Below are positions 8,239 through 16,431 of a DNA stretch of 20,736 bases, in pieces (position 1 is the first letter of the stretch; each line of letters opens with the position of its first letter). Both the position numbers and the translations under genes were made by a program. The stretch lies in contig DATFYI010000286.1 in the NCBI GenBank assembly GCA_035315125.1, positions 1 to 20,736 on the forward strand, read 5' to 3'. Source of the stretch: DATFYI01 sp035315125 (lineage in GTDB: Bacteria; Chloroflexota; Anaerolineae; Anaerolineales; Anaerolineaceae). The notes below the pieces were generated by a model that saw only the letters and a list, made by a program, of their open reading frames with translations, was not told the DNA's origin and made no database searches.

Positions 8239-9948
8239 TCACGGCTTCATTTGTATCCAATAGAGCTGGTAGGACTGTAATTGGATCGAATTGGCGGCAT
8301 CTAACGAAAGGACGTTGGTAAGCTCCGGCCTGGCCTGGCAGGTGGCCGGGAGACGGGCGATCTGCGGCTGATCGCTTAGGTTTACCAGGCATAACACCTG
8401 GCATTTGGCGTCAGGGCTGCTGCGCAGCAGGGCAAAAAATGGGTCTCCGCACTCCAGCACCTGCTGAGAGCCATAAGGATCAAAGGCTGGTGAACTGGCG
8501 CGCACCCGCAATAGATGTGACAGTTTGTTAAAGACCTGACTGCGCAGGGATTGTGGGTCGGCCAGCTGGCGTTCCAGCTCGAGCCGCTCCAGTTTCTGGC
8601 GGTTGATAGTGCGGTTTCGTCCGGTTTGTGCAACGCCGGCGCGCCAGCTTCGGCTGCCGAACAGCGAATGGAAATAGATTGCCGGTACGCCTGCCAGTGA
8701 GAGTAAGACTGCATGTGCGGTAGTAAAACGCTGCACCTGCAATTCGAGCGGATCATTGCCGGCAGGATTAGAAAGGGCGTCGAAGTAGTTGATATTCAGC
8801 TCGTAAGGGCTTTGACTGCCGTCCGGGTTATTTTTAAAAGAGACAAAGCCACCATGCTGCAAGGTCTGTTCAACCAGGGCGATGATATAAGACTCAGGCA
8901 AAATGCCACGCAGCGGATTTAAGCCAATGCCGTCGTGGGAAGCCAGAAAATTAAAAAAAGTGACTCTACCGGGAGGCAAAGCTAGGCCGGCAGCCCATTC
9001 CGAAAGCTTTGAACCGCTGCCCCGCCGGAATGCATCCAGCAGCATGGGTGGCAGGGCGAAGTTGTAAACCAACTGAGCTTCATTATAACCATCCCCAAAA
9101 TAAGACAGGTTTTCGGAATGAGGCACGTTGGTCTCGGTGATCAGAAATACTTGCGGGGCAAGTTGCTTAAGAACTGCCCGGAACAGTTGGATAAGCTGGT
9201 GTGTTTGAGGCAGATGGATACAGGTGGTGCCGGTTTCTTTCCATAAATATGCGATAGCATCCAGCCGGATAAACTCGGCCCCCTGGGAGATATAAAAGAG
9301 CAGGATATCCATGATTTTCAGCAAAACCTGTTGGTTTTTATAATTCAGGTCGATCTGGTCGGCGCTGAACGTAGTCCAGACCTGTTTTGAGCCGGAAGGG
9401 GTTTCAAAACGGGTCAGCAGTGGCAGGGCGCGCGGCCTGACGACCTGGGAGAGATCCGGACTGTCTGCAACAACAATAAAGAAATCTTTGAAAGATGGAT
9501 CATCTTTAAGAAAAGCTTGAAACCATGAACTTTGGGCTGAGACGTGATTGAAAACACCATCCAGCATAAGACGAAAATTCTGTTGAAGGTTACTGATATC
9601 TTGCCAGCTCCCAACTTCTGGGTCTACCTGAAAGTAGTCAATGACAGAAAAGCCATCGTCGGATGAAGAAGGGAAAAACGGCAAGATGTGGACGCAGGTG
9701 ATGATATTCTGCAGGTGTTGGCTGCAAAAGTTAGCCAGGGATGATAAAGGCGCAATCCCAGGCTCACGAAGTTGATCGGGATAGGTGATCAGGAAGGCGT
9801 CCTTTTGGCTCAGTCCGCTTTGTCTGGGCTGCTGCAGGCGGCCTTGATAGCAGCTTGCCAGCTCAACCAGTTCTTGAAGAACGGCGTCGCTGGCGGGGGG
9901 ACCGTAAAGTGCAGTTAATAACCGATAGATATCCGTCGTTTCTATCAA
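8239..9948 (-). CDS. GH13_18 sugar phosphorylase, glucosylglycerate phosphorylase-like (YcjM type)
   Basis: 569 aa, about the length of E. coli YcjM and collinear with it as I recall that sequence. Shared landmarks are LITYPDQL near residue 54, HILPFFPSSSDDGFSVIDY (88-105), VWTTFSADQIDLNY, and the catalytic trio: Asp230 nucleophile in EFIRLDAIAYLWKE, Glu272 acid/base in ITETNVPH, and Asp339 in LASHDGIGLNPLRG. GH13_18 enzymes reversibly phosphorolyse alpha-glucosides to glucose 1-phosphate. The YcjM branch acts on glucosylglycerate, a compatible solute, but sucrose and glucosylglycerol phosphorylases share the fold, so specificity is inferred. Translation most likely begins at TTG 9948: AAGGA lies nine bases upstream, a stop codon sits just before it in frame, and no ATG fits. 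It is shielded from the upstream kinase gene by a terminator. Confidence 0.88.
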   Translation of the reverse strand: MIETTDIYRLLTALYGPPASDAVLQELVELASCYQGRLQQPRQSGLSQKDAFLITYPDQLREPGIAPLSSLANFCSQHLQNIITCVHILPFFPSSSDDGFSVIDYFQVDPEVGSWQDISNLQQNFRLMLDGVFNHVSAQSSWFQAFLKDDPSFKDFFIVVADSPDLSQVVRPRALPLLTRFETPSGSKQVWTTFSADQIDLNYKNQQVLLKIMDILLFYISQGAEFIRLDAIAYLWKETGTTCIHLPQTHQLIQLFRAVLKQLAPQVFLITETNVPHSENLSYFGDGYNEAQLVYNFALPPMLLDAFRRGSGSKLSEWAAGLALPPGRVTFFNFLASHDGIGLNPLRGILPESYIIALVEQTLQHGGFVSFKNNPDGSQSPYELNINYFDALSNPAGNDPLELQVQRFTTAHAVLLSLAGVPAIYFHSLFGSRSWRAGVAQTGRNRTINRQKLERLELERQLADPQSLRSQVFNKLSHLLRVRASSPAFDPYGSQQVLECGDPFFALLRSSPDAKCQVLCLVNLSDQPQIARLPATCQARPELTNVLSLDAANSIQLQSYQLYWIQMKP

Positions 9949-10045
9949 TGGGTTGAATCCTTTTCATGCCTGGCCCACATTCATTTCTAGTTAGTTTATC
10001 ATACCCGGCGATCTGATCATATAGCTCGTATTGAATGGCCTTGAT

Positions 10046-10080
10046 AAAAAAAAGAACCCGTGCAACGGGTTCTTTTTTTA
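10046..10080. terminator. Bidirectional rho-independent terminator
   Basis: Perfect stem AGAACCCG (10053-10060) with CGGGTTCT (10066-10073), 5-nt loop TGCAA, flanked by an A run on the left and a T run on the right, so it works in both directions. It lies upstream of the GH13 gene and downstream of the kinase gene, and should stop read-through between them on the minus strand. Confidence 0.9.
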
Positions 10081-10089
10081 TAATCATTC

Positions 10090-10149
10090 GGTAGAGACAC
10101 TTTATCTAGAACCATAAATTGTTACAGATAAAATTTTTGTGTCCCTACC
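10090..10149. repeat. GTAG...CTAC palindromic element
   Basis: Outer arms GGTAGAGACAC (10090-10100) and GTGTCCCTACC (10139-10149) pair over 11 bp with one mismatch that becomes a G-U pair in a minus-strand RNA. Inner arms TTTATCT (10101-10107) and AGATAAA (10126-10132) pair perfectly around an 18-nt loop. The ends resemble the GTAGGGACAC...GTGTCCCTAC palindromes scattered in Chloroflexota and cyanobacterial genomes (from memory). It could be a MITE or REP relic. Confidence 0.5.
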
Positions 10150-10195
10150 AGGATAAAAAGTTTCCACCCCATCCTGGAAGTAAAATAGGGGGATG

Positions 10196-10337
10196 TAAAT
10201 TCAATAAATGAGTTCTTAAGGTAAGTCACGGCAGGTCTGATCGGTGATTTGGTGGATGCTTCCTGCCGTGCTGTAACTATATAATAGTCCACTTGTACAT
10301 TAAAGACCGTAAAATTGGCATAAATATTAATTACAAA
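10196..10337. repeat. Hairpin repeat, copy 1 (possible structured RNA)
   Basis: Stem CACGGCAGG (10227-10235) with CCTGCCGTG (10262-10270), 9 bp and 26-nt loop. It is homologous to copy 2: shared TAAATT on the left, the stem, GTGCTT or ATGCTT before the right arm, an AT-rich stretch after it, and GCATAAATxTTxAAT on the right. The G-C pair at the fourth stem position is A-T in copy 2, a compensatory change. Strand is unknown; on the minus strand it lies in the 3' region of the kinase gene. Confidence 0.55.
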
Positions 10338-10380
10338 CACCTTTCAATCGATGGTCATCTAAAATTCGCATGGGTTCCTT

Positions 10381-10519
10381 TAAATTGCAAATGTTTCTGG
10401 ACAAAAGAAGAGCACAGCAGGGGCTTTTGTTGAAGTCTGTAGTGCTTCCTGCTGTGCTGCTTATATATTATGGCTTTTTGGGGTAGCCTGCCATAAAACC
10501 TGCATAAATTTTGAATCGC
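10381..10519. repeat. Hairpin repeat, copy 2 (possible structured RNA)
   Basis: Stem AGCACAGCAGG (10411-10421) with CCTGCTGTGCT (10448-10458), 11 bp with the same 26-nt loop length as copy 1. The two copies are offset by about 186 bp. Read on the minus strand the hairpin is followed by CTTCTTTTG, loosely terminator-like. Flanks match copy 1 as described there. Confidence 0.55.
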
Positions 10520-10540
10520 AAATGGTTTGAAAAATTTAGA

Positions 10541-12430
10541 TCAACCATTTTCATGCAGGCTCAAATTAATCAATTGGCTATGTTCTGCAACAAAAACTGG
10601 CATGTAGATCGTGATTGTGGTGGCATTAGGATTGCTTTCTGCCCGAATGGTGCCTTTGTGCTGGCGCACAATTTCCTGGCAAATGGTAAATTCAATACCA
10701 GTACCACGGTTGATATCATAGCCAATTAAGGTGGGCTCAAAGATACGGGCCAACTGATCTGCCGGGATTTCTTTGCCATCATCCTTGAATGTAACTTTGA
10801 TCATTGCCTTAGGAGCCGAGCAGGAGCGAATTTGGATAGAATGTGGCTGGCCATCTGCTGTGGCATCCCGCGCTAGAAGCAACAGATTTACCCAAAGATC
10901 TTCTATCTGGCGAGCATTGCCTAAAATAGACGGGAGGCCATTTTCTAATTCAAGGTTGACTTCTACATTGTTCGATTGGAGCTGCGCACCAACTAAAACT
11001 AGGGCGGATTGAATGGTCTGGTTGATGGACAAGACCTCGAAGGCATTAGTAGCGGGTTTGGAAAATTCTAACAATTTACCAACAACTTCCTGGGCTTTCC
11101 AGCCGGCCTTTTCGATATCCGAAATTGGATCGTAAAAAGGATGTTCAGGAGAAATTTCTCGTCGAAGTAGCTGGGCTTCAGCGATGATGGTAGTGAGCGG
11201 GTTGTTGATACGATGGGCAATGCCGGTGGATAATTCCCCAATGGCTGCCAGTCGAGCGGATTCTGTCAGTTGGATCATGGCTGCCTGGATCTGGTTTTCC
11301 ATTCTACGCCGTTCGGTGATGTCTCGGCTGTTTAAGACCAGGTGATCAATAGCTCCTTGGGCATCTCGCAAAGGGGTAATAATCTCTTCACTATAAAACT
11401 GTTCACCATTTTTTTTGATCCGGATAAAAACTGAGCGAAAAGATTCACCTGCCAGTACAGTCTGCCAAAGCGTTTTCTCCAGGTGATCGTCTGGCTGGGG
11501 ATCACTGATCAGTGAGAGGTCTTTACCAAGTGCCTCTTCCAGTGTATAACCGGTCAGTTTTTCAAAAGCTGGATTGACATATTCAATCAGGCCGTCTTTA
11601 TTGGTAATAATGACGCTATCGGCCGTTTGTTGAACTACACTGGAAAGTTTCCGCCGTTCTTCCTCTGCTTTTTTTCGGTGGGTAATATCCCTGATCACGT
11701 CCATATAACCGATCAATTTGTTTTCGGGCGCATCACCGGTGAGACAGGTAATCTTGGAGCTGATCCAGACATCTTCGTGACCGTTTTTTGCAATTCTGCG
11801 TTCGATATCTGCGTTGAGGCATTTCTCAACCGTTTTCCAGTCTAAAGGTGGGGAGAACAAAGGATAATAATCCTGAGTTACACTTGCTCCGGCCATCTGG
11901 TTTGGCTGCCAATCCAATAAAATTTCCGCAGCAGAGTTCCAATAATTAATTCGCCCGCTGGTATCCCAGACCACTACTGCATCCCGTACATTATCCAGCA
12001 GAATGGCCTGGTAGCGGATTTTTTCTAGGGATCGCTCGACCGATAATTCGAGCTCAAATTCTTTGAGGACTTTCCTGATTAAAGCAGGCAGCTTTATAAA
12101 ATAATTGCCACTTTTAACCACATAATCATCTGCTCCCTGCCGGATAGTCTGAGCGGCAATTTCTTCGTCCCCCTGGCCTGTAACCATGATAACCGGCAGC
12201 CGGTAGCCTCTTTTCGGAAGCTCTTTTAAGGCATCCAACCCGGTTCCATCCGGCAGGCGATAATCCATGAGCAAAATATCGTATTTATTTTTAGCGATAT
12301 GTTCCCAAAATGCTTTGATTGAGTTTGCCCAATCGACTTCAAATTTTGCGTCAAGCTTTAAATATTCCTGTATCACAAGGGCTTGATCGGGATTGTCTTC
12401 GATCATCAAAACTCGAGGTTTTTCCTGCAT
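10541..12430 (-). CDS. REC-PAS-PAS-HisKA-HATPase signalling protein with degenerate catalytic boxes
   Basis: 629 aa from ATG 12430, chosen because AAGGA lies six bases upstream; a TTG at 12445 would add five residues. Residues 1-120 are a receiver domain with acidic pair Glu11-Asp12 and phosphoacceptor Asp56 in LLMDYRLPDG. Two PAS/PAC units follow (about 140-255 and 262-378, ends DITHRKK and DITERRR). The HisKA H-box GELSTGIAHRINNPL has His406 but Arg407 instead of the usual Glu. In the HATPase domain the N-box reads NLLLLARDAT (Leu519 for Asn), G1 reads DDGKEIP (Glu554 for Gly) and G2 reads GTGIEFTIC (Glu580 for Gly). ATP binding may be impaired. It follows an OmpR-type regulator on the same strand after 318 bp. 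It could be a pseudokinase scaffold or phosphate sink; that is inference. Confidence 0.88.
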   Translation of the reverse strand: MQEKPRVLMIEDNPDQALVIQEYLKLDAKFEVDWANSIKAFWEHIAKNKYDILLMDYRLPDGTGLDALKELPKRGYRLPVIMVTGQGDEEIAAQTIRQGADDYVVKSGNYFIKLPALIRKVLKEFELELSVERSLEKIRYQAILLDNVRDAVVVWDTSGRINYWNSAAEILLDWQPNQMAGASVTQDYYPLFSPPLDWKTVEKCLNADIERRIAKNGHEDVWISSKITCLTGDAPENKLIGYMDVIRDITHRKKAEEERRKLSSVVQQTADSVIITNKDGLIEYVNPAFEKLTGYTLEEALGKDLSLISDPQPDDHLEKTLWQTVLAGESFRSVFIRIKKNGEQFYSEEIITPLRDAQGAIDHLVLNSRDITERRRMENQIQAAMIQLTESARLAAIGELSTGIAHRINNPLTTIIAEAQLLRREISPEHPFYDPISDIEKAGWKAQEVVGKLLEFSKPATNAFEVLSINQTIQSALVLVGAQLQSNNVEVNLELENGLPSILGNARQIEDLWVNLLLLARDATADGQPHSIQIRSCSAPKAMIKVTFKDDGKEIPADQLARIFEPTLIGYDINRGTGIEFTICQEIVRQHKGTIRAESNPNATTITIYMPVFVAEHSQLINLSLHENG

Positions 12431-12748
12431 GTTCATTCCTTTCAATCAGTCCACGGCTGATTTTCCATCGGCCGTTTACCGGTTGATCTCCAAATGCCGG
12501 CCAGGAGGTCTATGATATAGTCATCCCAGGAATACGGATTTCCCGCCAACCTGTTGGCGGCGTAATCGTTTATAAAAGCTCTTTTCTGAGAGACTTGATA
12601 TCATGGTAATTGAAATCATCTTAAGTAACCATAAAAATCGGGTAAAGATCAGGGAATACTTTATTTAAATCAAAGAATATCTGGTTTTGCAGCCCAGTCA
12701 TCTAGAAAAATTAATCTCCGGAAATGATAACAAACCATTGGGCGATAA
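12431..12748. other. 318-bp intergenic region between response regulator and kinase
   Basis: No coding sequence was recognised. A near-perfect palindrome, CCGCCAAC (12543-12550) and GTTGGCGG (12553-12560) separated by CT, lies about 110 bp upstream of the kinase start. It could be an operator or the stem of a weak terminator after the regulator gene; no T run follows on either strand. The size of the gap suggests the kinase can be expressed separately. Confidence 0.45.
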
Positions 12749-13531
12749 TCAGCCGGACTTCGCTTGAACGGTATAACCGTAGCCTGCCACAGTTTCAATA
12801 AATACTGGATGGCGGGGATCGATTTCAATTCGTTCACGAAGATTTTTTATATGGACTCGTACCAAATCCGGACTGCCGGTCTCAGATGGATAATCCCAAA
12901 CCTCATCCAACAGGCGAGCCGGAGAGAAAATTTCACCGGGGTGGGTCATCAGATGGTAAAGAAGGTCGAATTGGACAGGCGTAAGCCTGATTCTACCGCG
13001 ATCGGGTGTGTCTAGCTCGTAGGTCCGTACATTGAGCCCGTAAGCGCCGATATTAAGCGTTTGTCGGTTGGATTGTTCATTCGGCTCAATCGACTCTGCC
13101 TGGGGCAAAACTGGATTTTCTTTGCTGTCCGGTTCGGGCGGGATTGCTGGCTGGGTTTTTATCCGTCTGAGGATGGCTCGGATGCGCAAATTTAACTCGT
13201 CGATATTAAATGGTTTGCTCAGATAATCATCTGCTCCGGCCAGGAAACCGGCTATTTTGTCTTCATCTTTTGCTTTAGCGGTCAAAAACAAAATCGGCAG
13301 ATTGGCGAGCAGCGGGTCAGCTCGCATTTCCCGGCAAACAGTATATCCATCCATACCCGGCATCATGATATCCAGGATTACCAGGCTGGTCGACTGCCTT
13401 CTGGCGATTTTTAATCCTTCAACCCCGCTGTTGGCGATAAAAACATGATAATTATTACCACGAAGACTGCGTTCTACAGTTCGTGCAACGATTTCATCAT
13501 CCTCAATAACCAGGATATTTACAGTTTCCAT
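12749..13531 (-). CDS. OmpR/PhoB-family response regulator
   Basis: 260 aa from ATG 13531, with GAGG five bases upstream; a GTG at 13537 is less likely. The receiver domain (1-125) has the acidic cluster EDDE (10-13), phosphoacceptor Asp54 in LDIMMPG, Thr84 in LFLTAK and Lys106 in LSKPF, all intact. A Pro/Glu-rich linker of about 35 residues leads to a winged-helix Trans_reg_C domain (about 158-256) with LTPVQFDLLYHLMTHPGEI, the recognition region PDLVRVHIKNLRERIE and the terminal hairpin ETVAGYGYTV. Phosphorylation at Asp54 should promote dimerisation and DNA binding. The only adjacent kinase-like protein has a doubtful catalytic domain, so the phosphodonor may lie elsewhere. It is divergent from the P-type ATPase gene, which may be a target. 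Confidence 0.93.
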   Translation of the reverse strand: METVNILVIEDDEIVARTVERSLRGNNYHVFIANSGVEGLKIARRQSTSLVILDIMMPGMDGYTVCREMRADPLLANLPILFLTAKAKDEDKIAGFLAGADDYLSKPFNIDELNLRIRAILRRIKTQPAIPPEPDSKENPVLPQAESIEPNEQSNRQTLNIGAYGLNVRTYELDTPDRGRIRLTPVQFDLLYHLMTHPGEIFSPARLLDEVWDYPSETGSPDLVRVHIKNLRERIEIDPRHPVFIETVAGYGYTVQAKSG

Positions 13532-13946
13532 ATTCACCTCAGCCAGCTAATTATTTATGGAAACCAGGGATTGTTCTTCGATGATCCGTAATGCTGCTGC
13601 CAAGCACCTGGTAAAATGGACAAGATATTGAATTATCATAGGCCAAATGTCCTCTAAACCGGACATTATTCAAATTATCCGATGATCTTAATTTTATTTT
13701 ACTACCATAATTTAATCGCTATAGCTAGCTTACAAATTTATTATTAACCTGGTTCGCAAACAATGCTGCTGTATTAGACACTGCAAACCCCATAATCGCC
13801 TGGATAAACCAGCCTTAATGTGGATTTAACTTGCATTTTAAGAAACTACTATTCTTATATGATTACAATAAGAGTATTTAATGACCATATGAACACTCAT
13901 ATGCGCACCGTTATCAGGTGGGGCAGCGCATATGTTAGGAGATTTG
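13532..13946. promoter_or_regulatory. Divergent control region between response regulator and P-type ATPase
   Basis: A 415-bp AT-rich gap with no credible gene. Near the regulator lies an inverted repeat AATGTCC (13646-13652) and GGACATT (13661-13667) with an 8-nt spacer. Near the ATPase the palindrome CATATG occurs three times in 49 bp (13886, 13898, 13929). A possible -35 TTGCAT at 13831 precedes AT-rich sequence around 13855-13869, but no -10 matches well. Both repeats are candidate operators. Confidence 0.4.
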
Positions 13947-16298
13947 ATGATTGATCAATCCACAACCCGGCAATCCGAACCACACCTCGTTGGACTGACG
14001 AGTGCGGAAGCTTTGAAAAGATTTCAGATTTACGGGCCAAATGAGATACCGGCAGAGAGAAAGCGACCCTGGTTAGTTTTTGTTCAGAAAATGTGGGGGC
14101 CGGTGCCCTGGATGCTGGAAATTACCGTCCTGCTTGAATTATTTCTGGGAAAATGGACCGAAGCAGGCATCATTGCCTTGCTGGTATTGTTCAATGCCTG
14201 GATCAGTTCGTTTCAAGAAAACCGGGCTCAGGATGCCTTAAGTTTTTTACGCCAACGCCTGACGGTAAATGCCAGGGTTCTTAGAGATGGCCAATGGCAG
14301 ATCATTCCTGCCCGAGAGCTGGTTATGGGTGATATCATCCATGTGCGCATGGGGGATCTGGCGCCTGCCGATATGCAAATAAAAACAGGCCAGGTGCTGG
14401 TAGACCGGTCTACTTTAACCGGCGAATCGCTGCCGGTTGAAAACGGCGAAGGAAGTACTGTTTATGCCGGCACCATTTTGAAACGCGGCGAGGCCACTGG
14501 CGAGGTCATCGCCACCGGGCGAAACACTTCTTATGGCAAAACTGCAGAGTTGGTGCGACTGGCAAAAACTTCAGGTACTTTGAATGAGATAGTCTACGCT
14601 ATTGTTCGTGATCTGATATTTTTAGATGGGGGGTTGGCTGCTGTAGTGCTGCTTTTTGCTATTTTTACCGGCTTGGCCTGGCAGGATTTTCTCCCTTTTG
14701 CCATCATTTTATTAATAGCCTCCGTTCCGGTGGCTTTGCCAGTTACTTTTACAGTCGCAACTGCGGTTGGAGCTCTGGAACTGGCCGGCCAGGGTGCGCT
14801 GGTTACTCGTCTGGGCGCTATTGAAGAAGCGGCCGGGATGGATGTCTTGTGTACCGATAAAACTGGCACGATTACAGAGAATCATTTGAAGGTTACCGTT
14901 GTAAAACCTTATTTCCCATTCAAAGAGGAAGAGACTTTGCGTCTGGCTGCTCTGGCCTCATCCGATGCCACCCAGGATCCCCTCGATTTAGCCGTACTGA
15001 ATGAAGCGAGAACCAGAGGTCTGCTGGTCTCACCGCCAGCCAATTTGCAATTTACCCCATTTGATCCTGACACCAAACGATCCGAGGCAGTGTTTGAAGA
15101 AGGGCAACAATCCGTTCACGTCATCAAGGGTGCGGCCAGTGCTATCAGCGCGTTAAACCCATATGGGCAAGCGGAGATTGATTCAGACGTTGAAGCAATG
15201 GCGGGTAAAGGATTGCGAATGCTGGCAGTGGCAACCGGCCACGACGATCAGTTGGCGGTAGCCGGTCTGATCGGGTTTCAAGACCCACCGCGATCTGATT
15301 CGGGCAAACTGATACAGGAATTGCATGATCTCGGTGTTAAAGTCGTGATGGTGACCGGGGATGGCCAGGCGACTGCTCGAGCCATCGCTGCTCAGATAGG
15401 CCTGGTCAAATGGGACTGTGGCGAAAATGCCGTTCAAGCAATTTCGACGAAAATTGACCCGGATTGCGAGGTCTTTGCTGAAGTGCTTCCGGAGGATAAA
15501 TATAACCTGGTAAAGACCTTCCAGCGTTTTAGTCATATCGTAGGGATGACTGGAGATGGTGTCAATGATGCTCCCGCTCTGCGGCAGGCAGAAGTCGGTA
15601 TTGCGGTATCCAATGCCACCGACGTTGCAAAAGCCTCTGCCAGCCTGGTGCTGACCAATGCTGGATTGGGTAATATTATTTCAGCGATACAAGTGAGCCG
15701 CCAGATTTACCAACGCATGTTGACCTATACTTTGAATAAGATTATTAAAACAATCGTCATTGTGCTTTTTATGAGTTTGAGTTTGATCATTTTTAGGACT
15801 TTTGTGACCACCTCCATACTCATTATATTGCTGCTCTTTACAAACGATTTTGTAACTATGTCGATTGCAACGGACCGAGTGCGTTATTCAAAAAAGCCCA
15901 ACCGCTGGCAGATCAGGACTTTGGTTACAGCAGCATTAGGGCTGGCAATTCCCATTTTAGTCCTGTTATTTGGCTTATTCTGGTTTGGATCATTAGAGTT
16001 AAAGCTTTCTTTGGGAAAATTGCAAACAATGCTTTTCCTTGCATTAGTTTTTAGCGGCCAGGGGGCGGTTTATCTGGTACGCGAACGCCGTCACTTATGG
16101 AGTTCGACTCCAGGACAGTGGATGATGTTGGCCACGATTTTGGATTTTATACTGGTTGGATTTCTGGCAACCCAAGGTATTCTGATGATAGCAATCCCGT
16201 TAAGCCTGGTTTTATTTACATTGGTTGTGATCCTTCTGTTTCTTGTGTTGCTTGATTTCTGGAAAGTTCGTTTGTTCAAGTCATTAAAGGTTGAATAA
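13947..16298 (+). CDS. P-type ATPase, P3A proton-pump-like
   Basis: 783 aa from ATG 13947, preceded by AGGAG at five bases; ATG 13932 would add five residues but lacks a site. Landmarks in order: N-terminal cation-ATPase domain (GLTSAEALKRFQIYGPNEIP), the actuator loop TGES at 158-161, the M4 motif SVPVALPVTFTVATAVGA, the phosphorylation site CTDKTGTIT with Asp304, a short nucleotide domain, and the hinge MTGDGVNDAPALRQAEVGIAV. A bundle of C-terminal membrane segments includes LLLFTNDFVTMSIATDRV. The M4 motif and compact N domain fit P3A proton-exporting ATPases rather than heavy-metal (no CPx) or KdpB pumps. The likely job is ATP-driven proton export or membrane energisation, but the ion is inferred. 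No regulatory subunit is adjacent. Confidence 0.92.
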   Translation: MIDQSTTRQSEPHLVGLTSAEALKRFQIYGPNEIPAERKRPWLVFVQKMWGPVPWMLEITVLLELFLGKWTEAGIIALLVLFNAWISSFQENRAQDALSFLRQRLTVNARVLRDGQWQIIPARELVMGDIIHVRMGDLAPADMQIKTGQVLVDRSTLTGESLPVENGEGSTVYAGTILKRGEATGEVIATGRNTSYGKTAELVRLAKTSGTLNEIVYAIVRDLIFLDGGLAAVVLLFAIFTGLAWQDFLPFAIILLIASVPVALPVTFTVATAVGALELAGQGALVTRLGAIEEAAGMDVLCTDKTGTITENHLKVTVVKPYFPFKEEETLRLAALASSDATQDPLDLAVLNEARTRGLLVSPPANLQFTPFDPDTKRSEAVFEEGQQSVHVIKGAASAISALNPYGQAEIDSDVEAMAGKGLRMLAVATGHDDQLAVAGLIGFQDPPRSDSGKLIQELHDLGVKVVMVTGDGQATARAIAAQIGLVKWDCGENAVQAISTKIDPDCEVFAEVLPEDKYNLVKTFQRFSHIVGMTGDGVNDAPALRQAEVGIAVSNATDVAKASASLVLTNAGLGNIISAIQVSRQIYQRMLTYTLNKIIKTIVIVLFMSLSLIIFRTFVTTSILIILLLFTNDFVTMSIATDRVRYSKKPNRWQIRTLVTAALGLAIPILVLLFGLFWFGSLELKLSLGKLQTMLFLALVFSGQGAVYLVRERRHLWSSTPGQWMMLATILDFILVGFLATQGILMIAIPLSLVLFTLVVILLFLVLLDFWKVRLFKSLKVE

Positions 16299-16327
16299 CC
16301 GCACCGGCGACTGCATAAAATAATACA

Positions 16328-16360
16328 AGACGATCTGCGTTTTTCAAGGGCGGATCGTCT
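16328..16360 (+). terminator. Hairpin terminator candidate after the P-type ATPase
   Basis: AGACGATC (16328-16335) pairs perfectly with GATCGTCT (16353-16360) around a 17-nt loop, followed by CATTGTTTT. It begins 29 bp after the ATPase stop. The T run is interrupted, so efficiency is uncertain. Confidence 0.55.
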
Positions 16361-16431
16361 CATTGTTTTAGATATTCAAATTGTGGTTACACCAGGCCAA
16401 GGCTTATTTGATATGAACCGGTGTCTCTTCT

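Larger units (their letters stand above)
9949..10540. other. 592-bp non-coding region packed with inverted and direct repeats
   Basis: The region lies between the start of the GH13 gene and the stop of the upstream kinase gene, both on the minus strand. In order along the plus strand it holds a terminator (10046-10080), a long palindrome (10090-10149), a hairpin (CCAGGAT 10148-10154 with ATCCTGG 10171-10177) and two diverged direct copies of about 140 bp, each with a hairpin. A small hairpin follows (TTATGGC 10468-10474 with GCCATAA 10490-10496). Short frames that cross these repeats look accidental. Confidence 0.6.

Noticed and set aside
9963..10087. Minus-strand frame starting inside the terminator, upstream of the GH13 gene
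   Set aside because: It overlaps the terminator and the GH13 start in another frame, and its translation is not protein-like.
10122..10340. 72-aa minus-strand frame as a small gene
   Set aside because: It crosses a palindrome, hairpin A and repeat copy 1, starts with GTG without a ribosome binding site, and has no protein-like features.
10404..10500. Riboswitch (cyclic-di-GMP or cobalamin type)
   Set aside because: The hairpin and GGGGTAGCC segment lack the conserved cores of these classes, and the region lies after, not before, a gene on the minus strand.
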